This document shows, in pieces, positions 8,787-17,923 of a stretch of 64,000 bases of DNA. Each line of letters opens with the position of its first letter. Position 1 is the first letter of the stretch. A model generated the notes under the pieces. It did not search any database. It had not been told where the DNA came from and saw nothing but the letters and a program-made list of their open reading frames with translations. The position numbers and the translations under genes are program-made. This DNA is from Dyadobacter pollutisoli (lineage in GTDB: Bacteria; Bacteroidota; Bacteroidia; Cytophagales; Spirosomataceae). Where the stretch lies: the NCBI RefSeq assembly GCF_026625565.1, contig NZ_CP112998.1:4776501-4840500 (forward strand), read 5' to 3'.

Positions 8787-9461
8787 ATGATTAAAGCAGC
8801 CATATTTGACATGGACGGGTTACTGATCGATTCGGAACCCATGTGGACAGAAGCCGCCCGTGAAGTAATGCAAAAAGTCAATTTTGAGATTACAGAAGCA
8901 TTAAAACTGCAAACCACGGGACTATCCATTAAGCTCTTCCTTGATTTCTGCCACCAGATCCAGCCGTGGAATACGCCTAGCTTCGAGGAACTGGAAAGCG
9001 CAATCCTCGAAAAAGCCCACCATACCATTCTTGCCAACGCGGAGGCAATGCCCGGCGCCATTGCCCTTGTAAAAGAGTTGAAATCGCAGGGACTCAAACT
9101 GGCGGTGGCGTCGGCTTCGCACATGGAGCTGATTGAAGGCGTACTGCGCAGATTGGAAATTATTGATTACTTTGACACCTGGCATTCAGGCGAACTGGAA
9201 GAATTCACCAAACCACACCCGGCAGTATATCTGACGACCGCAGTCAAATTGGGCGTACTGCCGGAAGAATGCGTTGCTTTTGAAGATTCACACGCGGGAC
9301 TTCGCGCTGCGCACGCGGCCGGAATGGTTACGATTTCAGTACCTGCAATGGAAGTATTCCATGATCCAAAATTTAATCTGGCTCATTATAAGATCAATTC
9401 TTTGGAGAAATTCATTTTGAGTGAAATGTCGGGTGTTCCGCAGAATGTCCTGGACAACTAA
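8787..9461 (+). CDS. HAD-family sugar-phosphate phosphatase (HxpB/YniC-like)
   Basis: The 224-aa protein opens IKAAIFDMDGLLIDSEPMW, holding the catalytic Asp8 and Asp10 pair of the HAD superfamily. A helical cap follows (residues about 18-80), then motif II near VASASHMEL, motif III Lys in EFTKPHPAVYL, and motif IV FEDSHAGLRAAHAAGM. This order matches beta-phosphoglucomutase/2-deoxyglucose-6-phosphatase-like enzymes such as E. coli YniC, which remove phosphate from hexose phosphates. The exact substrate is not determinable. It is 30 bases upstream of the histidine kinase gene and could be co-transcribed. Confidence 0.85.
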   Translation: MIKAAIFDMDGLLIDSEPMWTEAAREVMQKVNFEITEALKLQTTGLSIKLFLDFCHQIQPWNTPSFEELESAILEKAHHTILANAEAMPGAIALVKELKSQGLKLAVASASHMELIEGVLRRLEIIDYFDTWHSGELEEFTKPHPAVYLTTAVKLGVLPEECVAFEDSHAGLRAAHAAGMVTISVPAMEVFHDPKFNLAHYKINSLEKFILSEMSGVPQNVLDN

Positions 9462-9491
9462 AAACCTTCCACCTTATTTCGTTAGCTTTTA

Positions 9492-10829
9492 ATGATCGGA
9501 CTTCGGCACTTCAGTATTATGATCATGATCAGGATAATAATCATTGTCCTGAGTGTCATTGCCCTGGCATGGCTTGCTTCCAAACATACGAACGAAATAC
9601 TGGTGTATGTGCTGGGGGCTATTTTCATATTCATTCAAGCCTCGCTGCTCTATCAGTATGTCACGAATGTAAACCGGAAGCTTACCTATTTTCTTGAATC
9701 GGTCCGCTACTCGGACTTTACGATCAATTTCCGGTCGGACAATAAAATGGGCAGGACATTTAAGGAGCTGAACCAGCAGTTTAATGAGGTTCTGCATGCT
9801 TTCCGCCAAGCGAGGGCCGAAAAAGAGGCTAACCTTCAATATCTGAACACGATCGTCCAGCACATTGGTACCGGGCTGATCACTTTTGATAACAATGGAC
9901 AGGTAAACCTGATCAACAATGCCGCTTTGCGGATGCTTGGCATTTACCGGCTGCATCAGCTTAGCGAACTGAAAGACAAGCACCCCCGTCTCTACGAACT
10001 ACTTTCCCATCTCGATAGCGGCGTCCGGGAACTATACCGAACCCCTTCCGACCAGCCGCTGGCGTTGCAGGGGGCGGCTATTCAGCTTCGGGGAATGTGG
10101 GTAAGGATAGTCGTTTTACAGAATATTCAAACGGAATTACAGCAGCAGGAGGTGGAATCCTGGCAAAACCTGACGCGCGTTCTGCGTCACGAGATCATGA
10201 ATTCGATGACGCCGATCGTTTCACTCGTCGGTACCATGCGCCTGATTGTAAATGAGGATATTGAAAAGTCTACCAGCGACCAGGAAGCGGTGAATGACTT
10301 GAAAGAAGCATTGTCCACGCTGGAAAAACGCAGCAAAGGCATGATGCAGTTTGTGAATGCATACCGTGATTTTACGACACTTCCCAAGCCGGTATTTGCG
10401 AACCTTAGCGTCGCCGAGCTTTTGCAGGAAGTTTTGCAATTATTACAAACCGACCTTACGCAATCGGGCGTGCTTTGGAAACTTTCTATCAAGCCCGAAA
10501 CGCTGATCGTGAAGGCCGATGGAAGCCAGATCCAACAAGTACTGATCAACCTGATCAAGAATGCATCCGAATCGTTCTCTTCGCAAACCAACCGGCTGAT
10601 CACGTTAACCGCCTATCAGACCGACAATGTTGTGATTGAGGTAGAAGACAATGGCGATGGCATTGAACCTGAGGCCATTGAAAATATATTTATTCCTTTT
10701 TATACCACCAAAAAAACCGGTTCAGGTATCGGATTAAGCCTCTCCCGCCAGATTTTACAACAGCACAACGGCCAGCTCAATGTTTCCTCAGAAGTAGGAA
10801 AAGGCACGGTTTTTACATTGATTATTTGA
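9492..10829 (+). CDS. NtrB-like sensor histidine kinase
   Basis: The 445-aa protein has two N-terminal membrane helices (about 10-28 and 36-55), a linker, and a PAS-like domain (about 115-210, TIVQHIGTGLITFDNNGQV). The dimerisation helix carries the phospho-acceptor His233 in LRHEIMNSMTP. The ATPase domain shows the N box (NLIKNASES), G1 (DNGDGI) and G2 (GSGIGLSLSRQI). The HEIMNSMTPI form is typical of kinases that pair with sigma-54 response regulators. Such a regulator ends at 273 at the left edge, nine genes away, so pairing is possible but untested. It is followed by a large imperfect hairpin at 10836. Confidence 0.9.
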   Translation: MIGLRHFSIMIMIRIIIIVLSVIALAWLASKHTNEILVYVLGAIFIFIQASLLYQYVTNVNRKLTYFLESVRYSDFTINFRSDNKMGRTFKELNQQFNEVLHAFRQARAEKEANLQYLNTIVQHIGTGLITFDNNGQVNLINNAALRMLGIYRLHQLSELKDKHPRLYELLSHLDSGVRELYRTPSDQPLALQGAAIQLRGMWVRIVVLQNIQTELQQQEVESWQNLTRVLRHEIMNSMTPIVSLVGTMRLIVNEDIEKSTSDQEAVNDLKEALSTLEKRSKGMMQFVNAYRDFTTLPKPVFANLSVAELLQEVLQLLQTDLTQSGVLWKLSIKPETLIVKADGSQIQQVLINLIKNASESFSSQTNRLITLTAYQTDNVVIEVEDNGDGIEPEAIENIFIPFYTTKKTGSGIGLSLSRQILQQHNGQLNVSSEVGKGTVFTLII

Positions 10830-10835
10830 GACGGG

Positions 10836-10892
10836 GTCGCCTAGACTTGGCAAGTCTGACAGACTTACCAAGTCTTGTTAAGTCCAGGCGAC
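10836..10892. repeat. Nested hairpin repeat after the kinase gene (AGACTTGG family)
   Basis: The 57-base unit has outer arms GTCGCCTAGACTT/AAGTCCAGGCGAC and inner arms around CTTGGCAAGTCTG/CAGACTTACCAAG, each with one mismatch. It begins 7 bases after the kinase stop and may act as a terminator. A related core recurs at 27625-27659, so it is likely a dispersed repeat of this genome. Confidence 0.6.
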
Positions 10893-10959
10893 TCCATCTT
10901 CCTTCCAACCTTTTCAATCAGAGAATTGTCTTTGGCTAAACTATAATCGAAAAACCGCT

Positions 10960-11391
10960 ATGAAAAGGTATTTTTTGTTTGTACTGACTATCGCCGGTAT
11001 CGTTTCTTGTAAAAGCTCCGGCGTCGATAAAAAGGAAGAGGGTATCAAGTACAAGGAAACCGTTACTCTGAATGATGTTCCAAAAGCCACATTGACTTTT
11101 TTTGGACTTCAAGACAGCCGCTGCCCCGAGAATGTACAATGTGTGTGGGCAGGTAATGCGACGGTTGATTTATTGCTATCGGGTGTAACTACCGAAGGCG
11201 GAGTGAATGAACACGTTAAAATGTGCCTGGGACAATGTGATCAAAAATTTAAAGAAGCAGATACATTAGACAAGAAGTTCGCAGGAGAAGATTACCGGTT
11301 GATATTGAACGCTGTGAAGCCTTATCCAAAAGTTGATTCTACCAGAAAGATTGAGGACACTTACATTCTCTTGAAAATCGAGAAAAAGTAA
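10960..11391 (+). CDS. Hypothetical lipoprotein
   Basis: The 143-aa protein has a lipoprotein signal (MKRYFLFVLTIAGIVSCKSSG, lipobox IVSC, Cys17). The mature part contains GLQDSRCPENVQCVWAGNATVDL, a cysteine-bearing motif seen in many short Bacteroidota lipoproteins, then another CLGQC pair and a beta-rich C-terminal end. The four cysteines may form disulfides in the periplasm. I do not recognise a function. It is monocistronic, and no promoter box is clear in the 67 bases after the hairpin repeat. Confidence 0.75.
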   Translation: MKRYFLFVLTIAGIVSCKSSGVDKKEEGIKYKETVTLNDVPKATLTFFGLQDSRCPENVQCVWAGNATVDLLLSGVTTEGGVNEHVKMCLGQCDQKFKEADTLDKKFAGEDYRLILNAVKPYPKVDSTRKIEDTYILLKIEKK

Positions 11392-11527
11392 AAAGCAAGA
11401 CAAATACAGTTTTTGTCACAAAGAGCGCACGGGGCCGCCCGGCGGTCGAAGTGCATGCACAATACAAAGGGATTGTTCCTAGTCAGCAACGACCTTCGAC
11501 TGCGATCAGGCTGACAATGCTTATTAG

Positions 11528-13213
11528 CTACGCCAGTTTGCTCTTCCTGTAACCGTAGCTGAAATAAATCACCAGCCCGATCGCCAGCCAGATCACAAAT
11601 ATCAGCCAGTTGGACGAACCTAGTTCCGTCATTAAATAAAGGTTCGTCAGGATTCCTGCTACCGGCAATGTTGAGAAGTTATATTTGAAACTCATTACAG
11701 AAAGCGTCGCCCAGGTTATCCAAAAGACAATGGTGAGCAGCTTATGCTCAATAATTTCCATACCCGACAACCCCTTCCATTCCGCGATCGCTTCCTGACC
11801 ATAAGTCAAAAGCCCTGCGATAGCTACTAAAAAGAGTATCCCCACAATGTATTTCCCATTCAAATAAGGAACCCGGAATTTAGATTGGGCTGAGATACCT
11901 TTGTGATCCAGATAAAGGATGCCGCCGCATACGAGAATAAATGCAAAGAAGGTTCCCACACTCGTCAGATCCACAAAAAAGTCCATCTTGAAAAACAGTG
12001 CCGGTATCCCCACGACGAAACCAGTAACAATGGTGGCAAATGAAGGAGTCTGATATTTCGGGTGAATTTTGGCAAAGCGTTTCCATAAAAGACCGTCACG
12101 GCTCATCGTCATCCAGATCCGCGGCTGCCCTAGCTGATACACCAGTAAGGCACTCGTAATCGCGATCACCGAGCTCACAGAAATGATCCCAGCCATAAAA
12201 TCAAGGCCATTCTTTTCAAAAACAAATGCTAGCGGATCGCTCACTTTCAGTTCTGAATAATTGACCATTCCGGTCAGTACCAATGTAATGAGCACATATA
12301 ATACGGTACATATCACAAGACAGTAGATCATGGCTTTGGGCATATCGCGCTGCGGGTTTTTACATTCCTCAGCGGTAGTGGATATCGAGTCAAAACCGAT
12401 GAATGCGAAGAAAACGGATGCTACACCGCCCATTACCCCTTTAATCCCATTGGGCGCAAATGGGGACCAGTTTTCAGGTTTTACATAAAATGCCCCGGCA
12501 AAAATCACCAACAAAACAACGCCGATTTTCAGCACAACCATGATGTTACTTGCCGTCCGCGATTCACGGATACCGATATATACCAATGCCGTAATGAGCA
12601 ATGTGACCAATCCTGCGGGCAGGTTCAGCATAATGTGAAAATCTCCGATCATCGGTGCCGTTTCGTAAGCCGCAGCTGCAAACTTTTCGTAGGTACTCAT
12701 TTCAGCCGCCCCCGCACTTTGCAATTTTGCAAATGCTTCCGACGCAGTTTCCAGGTTAACAGTAAGCCAGCCCGGAAGCACAATTCCGAATCCACGAAGC
12801 ATGCCAGTAAAGTATTCCGACCAGGAAATGGCCACTACCATATTGGAAACGGCATATTCCAGGATCAGCGACCAGCCAATGATCCAGGCAAACAACTCTC
12901 CGAACGCCACATACGCATACGTGTACGCACTCCCGGAAACGGGAACGGTACTCGCAAACTGCGCGTAGGATAGCGCTGTGAAAACGCAGGCAATCGCTGT
13001 GAAAATGAAAAGTAACGATACCGCCGGGCCACCATTGTAACTGGCAACCCCAATGGTACTGAAAATCCCCGCCCCTACTATCGCCGCTATTCCCAAAGAA
13101 ACCAGGTCCCGGACACCGAGTATTTTGGCTAGCCCGCCGTGCTCATTTGAATGGGCGTCTTTGAGAATTTGTTCAACCGTCTTTTTTCGAAATAGAGAAG
13201 AATTTTGTTTCAT
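11528..13213 (-). CDS. APC-superfamily cationic amino acid permease (YfnA/CAT-like)
   Basis: The 561-aa protein has the APC motif VSLGIAAIVGAGIFSTIGVA near residue 37 and about 12-14 membrane helices. A long loop around residues 150-185 and the C-terminal extension resemble the CAT/YfnA branch, which carries basic or neutral amino acids by proton symport across the inner membrane. The FIGFDSISTTAEECKNPQRDMP segment is the family signature after helix 6. It diverges from the PI-PLC-like gene. The substrate is not fixed by sequence alone. Confidence 0.88.
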   Translation of the reverse strand: MKQNSSLFRKKTVEQILKDAHSNEHGGLAKILGVRDLVSLGIAAIVGAGIFSTIGVASYNGGPAVSLLFIFTAIACVFTALSYAQFASTVPVSGSAYTYAYVAFGELFAWIIGWSLILEYAVSNMVVAISWSEYFTGMLRGFGIVLPGWLTVNLETASEAFAKLQSAGAAEMSTYEKFAAAAYETAPMIGDFHIMLNLPAGLVTLLITALVYIGIRESRTASNIMVVLKIGVVLLVIFAGAFYVKPENWSPFAPNGIKGVMGGVASVFFAFIGFDSISTTAEECKNPQRDMPKAMIYCLVICTVLYVLITLVLTGMVNYSELKVSDPLAFVFEKNGLDFMAGIISVSSVIAITSALLVYQLGQPRIWMTMSRDGLLWKRFAKIHPKYQTPSFATIVTGFVVGIPALFFKMDFFVDLTSVGTFFAFILVCGGILYLDHKGISAQSKFRVPYLNGKYIVGILFLVAIAGLLTYGQEAIAEWKGLSGMEIIEHKLLTIVFWITWATLSVMSFKYNFSTLPVAGILTNLYLMTELGSSNWLIFVIWLAIGLVIYFSYGYRKSKLA

Positions 13214-13409
13214 GCAGGAGCTGATTGGCAGGTATCAGTATGTAATAAGTTTGGCTAAAATAACGATATTCTAAACTCATCGCCGCATCCGTTGAAAATT
13301 TGTTCACTGAATGCCAAAAATTCCATAGAAAATTCTTGGTTAAGAAATCAAACGGTCCAAGATTGTGTTATCGACCTGACTTACCACCGTTCCTACTCCA
13401 CTACCTCGT

Positions 13410-14195
13410 ATGAAATTATTTACTTCTTTGGTTGTTTTTATTTGCCTTTCTGTCCAAACTATTTATGGACAAAGCATCAATGCGTACACCACCGCGCAGG
13501 CGCACTCCCATAATGACTATGAGCGAAAAAGAGCCCTTATGGATGCTTACGAGCAACAATTTGGTTCTGTCGAGGCGGATATATTCCTGGTTAACGACTC
13601 ACTTTTTGTTGCCCATAATCTGAAAGACATTAAACCTGAACGAACTTTCCATGCATTGTATCTGGGCCCGATTTTAGAGCTTGTACAGAAAAACGACGGC
13701 AACATTTACGCTCAGAAAGACGCTCCTCTGCAATTGCTGATTGACTTAAAAACCTCAGGAGAAGAAACACTTGCTGCGCTGATCAGAGAATTGGAACCGC
13801 ACCGGAAGGTACTCGCACCTACTGGCACCATCAAAATAGTAGTGAGCGGAAATGTGCCTGATCCCGCATTATTTGAGAAATACCCCGCCTACATTTATTT
13901 TGACGGCCGCCCGGAGGTCTCTTATACCCCGGCACAGCTGGCCCATATTGGTTTGATCAGCCAGGCGTTTCAAAAATATTCAGGCTGGAATGGCGAGGGA
14001 CCGCTTCCTGAAAAAGAAAGAAAGAACATTCAAAAGATGATTACTCAGACACATAACCTTGGAAAAAAGGTGCGGATTTGGGCGACGCCGGATAATATCA
14101 ATTCCTGGAAAACCATGATGGCACTGGGCGTCGACTACCTGAATACCGATAAGGTAAGAGAAATGGGCGACTACCTTCGTACTGCACCGAGATAG
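13410..14195 (+). CDS. PI-PLC/glycerophosphodiester phosphodiesterase-like secreted protein
   Basis: The 261-aa protein starts with a signal peptide (MKLFTSLVVFICLSVQTIYGQ). The mature part has AHSHNDYE (catalytic His plus Asn), EADIFLVNDSLFVAHN (E-x-D metal ligands and a second His) and IDLKTSGEETL. These match the TIM-barrel phosphodiesterase clan containing bacterial PI-PLC and GDPD enzymes. It probably cleaves a phospholipid-derived phosphodiester in the periplasm. The next gene is an ethanolamine permease-like transporter, so use of phosphatidylethanolamine-derived head groups is an attractive but unproven link. Confidence 0.78.
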   Translation: MKLFTSLVVFICLSVQTIYGQSINAYTTAQAHSHNDYERKRALMDAYEQQFGSVEADIFLVNDSLFVAHNLKDIKPERTFHALYLGPILELVQKNDGNIYAQKDAPLQLLIDLKTSGEETLAALIRELEPHRKVLAPTGTIKIVVSGNVPDPALFEKYPAYIYFDGRPEVSYTPAQLAHIGLISQAFQKYSGWNGEGPLPEKERKNIQKMITQTHNLGKKVRIWATPDNINSWKTMMALGVDYLNTDKVREMGDYLRTAPR

Positions 14196-14304
14196 TAAAT
14201 CGAAATAAAATACCGACAAAATTTAATTTTTAGATAGTATCAAATAGCATTCGGATAGTTATAGACTATATTGTATTGTTTTAGAATAAGTCAAACCATC
14301 CTTC

Positions 14305-15606
14305 ATGTCTGCTGAACAAACCGCTGCGCTCAAAAAAGTTTTAAAACCTATACATCTTTGGGCCATCGCGGTCGGATTGGTTATCTCCGGTGAATATTTT
14401 GGATGGAATTATGGCTGGGGCGTTTCTGGCACCATTGGTTTTCTCATCGCCACGGTCGTAGTCACGATCATGTATGTGACATTCATTTTCAGTTTCACAG
14501 AACTCACAACGTCGATTCCACAAGCTGGGGGGCCATTTTCATATGCATATCGGGCATTTGGCTGGTGGGGCGGGCTTATAGCAGGTTACGCCACATTGGT
14601 GGAGTTTCTGGTCACGCCTCCTGCGATTGCATTTGCACTCGGGAGTTACTCGCATTTTCTGTATCCTTCATTGCAGGTGCTCGACGTGGCATTCGCCTGC
14701 TACGTGATCTTCATTCTCATTAACTTATTGGGGATCAAAGAGTCAGCATTATTTTCATTGATAGTCACTTTACTCGCGGTGGTGGAGCTTCTGATCTACA
14801 TTGGTATTGTCGCGCCCCATTTTTCATACAGTACATTTGTCGCAGAACCGATGCCATTTGGCTGGGCCGGTGTTTTTGCAGCGTTGCCTTTTGCGATCTG
14901 GTTTTACCTTGCTATCGAAGGTGTGGCGATGGTTGCCGAAGAAGTAGAAGATCCCAAGCGTACGATTTCATTGGGCTACATTTACGGCATTTTAACCCTG
15001 GTAGTACTGGCAATGGCCGTCATGATCTTTACAGGCGGAGTTGCTCCATGGCGCCAGCTCAGTGAAATTGACTACCCTCTGCCGGCAGCATTAGGCATTG
15101 TGCTTGGCCGCGACAACAGCCTCACGCAACTTTTTGCCAGTCTCGGCCTTTTCGGGCTGATCGCTTCTTTTCACGGGACCGTCATCGGCTATTCGCGGCA
15201 GATTTTCGCATTGGCGCGAAGTGGTTACCTTCCTTCTTTTTTGGGGAATGTGAATGTACGTTTTCAAACTCCGCACTGGGCGCTCATCGCTGGCGGGCTT
15301 GTCGGGTGTCTTGCTCTTCTATTGGGTACTACCGATCAGGTGATCATTCTTGCAGCTTTGGGGGCCGTGGTGATGTACATGATCAGTATGGTCGCGTTGT
15401 TTGTTCTTCGGAGTAAAGAACCTCAATTGGAACGCCCGTTTTCAGTACCATTTTATCCCTATTTTCCGGGGGTAGCACTGGTTTTATCAGGCATATGTCT
15501 TGTCGCCATCGTGTACTACAATGCGCTGCTCAGCTTGTGGTTTTTTGCAGGACTGGCAGTGGTAGCTGCATTCTTTACCCTCACGGGACGGCATAAGTCG
15601 CTGTAA
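14305..15606 (+). CDS. Ethanolamine permease-like APC transporter
   Basis: The 433-aa membrane protein has about 12 helices and the AVGLVISGEYFGWNYGWGVSG start segment typical of the ethanolamine permease (EAT) branch of the APC superfamily. EGVAMVAEEVEDPKRTISLGY is the conserved helix-6 loop. Members import ethanolamine across the inner membrane. No ethanolamine ammonia-lyase genes (eutBC) are near, so the fate of the substrate is unclear. The upstream phosphodiesterase-like gene ends 109 bases before it, and the two may share a pathway. It converges with the TonB receptor at 15623. Confidence 0.82.
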   Translation: MSAEQTAALKKVLKPIHLWAIAVGLVISGEYFGWNYGWGVSGTIGFLIATVVVTIMYVTFIFSFTELTTSIPQAGGPFSYAYRAFGWWGGLIAGYATLVEFLVTPPAIAFALGSYSHFLYPSLQVLDVAFACYVIFILINLLGIKESALFSLIVTLLAVVELLIYIGIVAPHFSYSTFVAEPMPFGWAGVFAALPFAIWFYLAIEGVAMVAEEVEDPKRTISLGYIYGILTLVVLAMAVMIFTGGVAPWRQLSEIDYPLPAALGIVLGRDNSLTQLFASLGLFGLIASFHGTVIGYSRQIFALARSGYLPSFLGNVNVRFQTPHWALIAGGLVGCLALLLGTTDQVIILAALGAVVMYMISMVALFVLRSKEPQLERPFSVPFYPYFPGVALVLSGICLVAIVYYNALLSLWFFAGLAVVAAFFTLTGRHKSL

Positions 15607-15622
15607 ATTGATTTTGGATTAA

Positions 15623-17881
15623 TCAGAAAAACAAAGTGAGGCTTAGCCTGGCGAAGAATGGAGTACCCGGTGTGAAATGGATTTCTTCCACGGGCTCGCT
15701 TTCATTTTGCAGCCTGCTTTCGGTGTTGAATTGGGTTTCCTTCCATTTCGTATTCAAAAGGTTTTGAACCGAAAGACCGACATTGTACTTCTTTTTGGCA
15801 TAGTTAACCTGCATATCGCCCACGAAATACCCTTTTGCGACAATCGAATTATCCTCGTTCGCAGGCCGGTTAGCCATGTAACGGTAACGAAGCGAACCAC
15901 TTAGTCCATTCGGCATTTGCAATGATAGCCCACCCGTAGAAGTAAACAATGGAGCCAGCGGCAGGTAATTCATCCCCTCCAATGTACCGATCGCACGCGG
16001 CTTGGCAGTACTCACATCTACATCGGCATACAATGTCTTGGTCAGCTGGTACCTCACTGAAAGATCCAGCCCCTGCCTTTTCGACTTGCCGCTAGGCTCG
16101 ATCACCCCGGCGTCGCCCACATATACAAACTCCTGCTGCAGCCAGAGATACCAGGCGGCGGCATTGATAAACATCTTAGGAAAAGGCTTGAAAATTACTC
16201 CAAAGTCAGAGCCATAAGCACCGGGCAAAATTTGCTTGCCACCTTGCGGCACCACTACCCGGGTATCATTGGAGTGAAACCCTTTTCCGGAGTTCAGGTA
16301 TAGCTGCAGTCGCTGATTGAATGTGTAATAAAAATTCAGTTTAGGCGAAATGATGGCATCAGTGGCGTGTTTTTTAACAACTGGCTGAATCAGGAAGTCC
16401 TGATATTGGTTCCTGAAATAGTCGAGCCGCAGTCCTGCATTGATGGTAAAGCGGTCGGTAAGCTGGATCAATTCATCGGCGTACACAGCCGCATTCAGTT
16501 CATTAATGTTGCCTAGTTGATACGGATCGAGTGTTTCTGACCTGTTTTTGGTATGTGACAATTCCGTATTTCGGGTCAGATCGTGCCTGTACTGTGCTCC
16601 CACCGTGGTAGTCCAGCTGGTTTTGCCCAGGTAAGTTTGTTTCGAAATACTACCATTATAGCCAAACAGGTTACGTCTTTCTTTCTGGCGGATCTGGTCC
16701 CCATTCAATGAGTCTTCAAGAAAAAACGTAAAATTGGAATACAGCTCAAAATTATAATTGCTGTAAAACACCTGATTTTTAATCACATAATTGGAAGGCG
16801 TGACGGTGACGAACTGTACATTGAAATTGGTACGGCTTGTTTCGCCTCCCTCAGTAGGGTCCACCGAACCATAGAACCCGATCGCCCCCGACTCGTAAGC
16901 ACGGTCCGGGATCTGGCCGGAGTGGTTCCATTTGCTCCAAAACGTGGAACCTGTGAGCGTAAGATTGGTGTTAGGTGCCACGTGACCGTGAAACTTGCCG
17001 ATGACGTTCAGCCGGTTGAAATCCTGAGGGTTGTCGAAATAAGAATTGGTAAATGAATACTCCGAAGCAATGTAGGCAGCCTGGTTTTTATCCTTCCCTT
17101 TTTGCCCCAGCAGATCAATCCCCGCCACTGCCCGGTACGAATCGTATTGACCTGCTTCCAGTTTTACGAATGATTTTTCCAATGCGTCCTTCGTCCTGAA
17201 ATCGACCCAGCCAGCGGTTGTAAAGTTGCCTTTTTCAGCATTATACGGGCCTTTTTTAAAATCAACACCTTGTACCAGCTCAGGAATCACAAAGTGCAGA
17301 TCGGCGTAACCTTGGCCGTGAGCGTGGGAGACCATATTAACCGGCATTCCATCCACAGTCAGCCGGATGTCGGTACCGTGATCGAGATCAAAGCCGCGCA
17401 AAAATATCTGCTCTGCTTTTCCGCCGCCAGCATGCTGTCCAATGAAAAGGCCCGGTACCATTCGCAGAATTTCCTGAGAATTGGTAATGGGCCTCAACTT
17501 AATGTCCAGACTACTGATCAGCTGCTGGTCGTGCGCACGCTGTGAAGAAACCAAAACTTCGCTTAGTTCTACGTTGGCACTAGTTAGCAGTGTTTTGATA
17601 AATTCCGTCTTGTCGTTTTGAACTGAAACTTCCAGTACCTGCGGCTGGAAACTGACGTGCGATAGCTCAATTTTGTATTTTGAAGCTACCAATCCTTCAA
17701 ATCTGTACTGACCTAGTTCATTGGTGAGCGTCGCTTTCCCCAGTCCGGAGAGCTGGACGGTAACATCCTTCAAAGGTATATTTGTCGCCTGATCATATAC
17801 CACCCCAGAAATGCTTCCAAGGTGGGCATATGCACTCATACTGATCAGGAACAGACAGAACGGAAGTAAAAATCTTTTCAT
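15623..17881 (-). CDS. TonB-dependent receptor of the DUF4331 locus
   Basis: The 752-aa protein begins at MKRFLLPFCLFLISMSAYAHLG (signal peptide). A carboxypeptidase-regulatory Ig domain (ISGVVYDQATNIPLKDVTVQL) precedes the plug, which carries FLRGFDLDHGTDIRLTVDGMP and the histidine-bearing VSHAHGQGYADLH stretch, and then a beta-barrel ending SLTLFF. It should import a substrate across the outer membrane. It is the last gene of the minus-strand DUF4331-DUF4331-TPR-TBDR series, 42 bases after the TPR gene, so it is very likely its transporter component. The substrate is unknown. Confidence 0.88.
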   Translation of the reverse strand: MKRFLLPFCLFLISMSAYAHLGSISGVVYDQATNIPLKDVTVQLSGLGKATLTNELGQYRFEGLVASKYKIELSHVSFQPQVLEVSVQNDKTEFIKTLLTSANVELSEVLVSSQRAHDQQLISSLDIKLRPITNSQEILRMVPGLFIGQHAGGGKAEQIFLRGFDLDHGTDIRLTVDGMPVNMVSHAHGQGYADLHFVIPELVQGVDFKKGPYNAEKGNFTTAGWVDFRTKDALEKSFVKLEAGQYDSYRAVAGIDLLGQKGKDKNQAAYIASEYSFTNSYFDNPQDFNRLNVIGKFHGHVAPNTNLTLTGSTFWSKWNHSGQIPDRAYESGAIGFYGSVDPTEGGETSRTNFNVQFVTVTPSNYVIKNQVFYSNYNFELYSNFTFFLEDSLNGDQIRQKERRNLFGYNGSISKQTYLGKTSWTTTVGAQYRHDLTRNTELSHTKNRSETLDPYQLGNINELNAAVYADELIQLTDRFTINAGLRLDYFRNQYQDFLIQPVVKKHATDAIISPKLNFYYTFNQRLQLYLNSGKGFHSNDTRVVVPQGGKQILPGAYGSDFGVIFKPFPKMFINAAAWYLWLQQEFVYVGDAGVIEPSGKSKRQGLDLSVRYQLTKTLYADVDVSTAKPRAIGTLEGMNYLPLAPLFTSTGGLSLQMPNGLSGSLRYRYMANRPANEDNSIVAKGYFVGDMQVNYAKKKYNVGLSVQNLLNTKWKETQFNTESRLQNESEPVEEIHFTPGTPFFARLSLTLFF

Positions 17882-17923
17882 TTCAATATAGGGCAAGGTA
17901 CATTGTCATTGACCAAAAAATGA

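Noticed and set aside
1..10829. The sigma-54 regulator fragment and the NtrB-like kinase as one two-component operon
   Set aside because: They are nine genes apart with mixed orientations between them; pairing is kept only as a possibility.
11400..11520. GTCGAAG/CTTCGAC and GTCAGC/GCTGAC short inverted pairs between the lipoprotein and the APC permease
   Set aside because: Stems are only 6-7 bp with long loops; it may be a degraded dispersed repeat, but not enough is conserved to call one.
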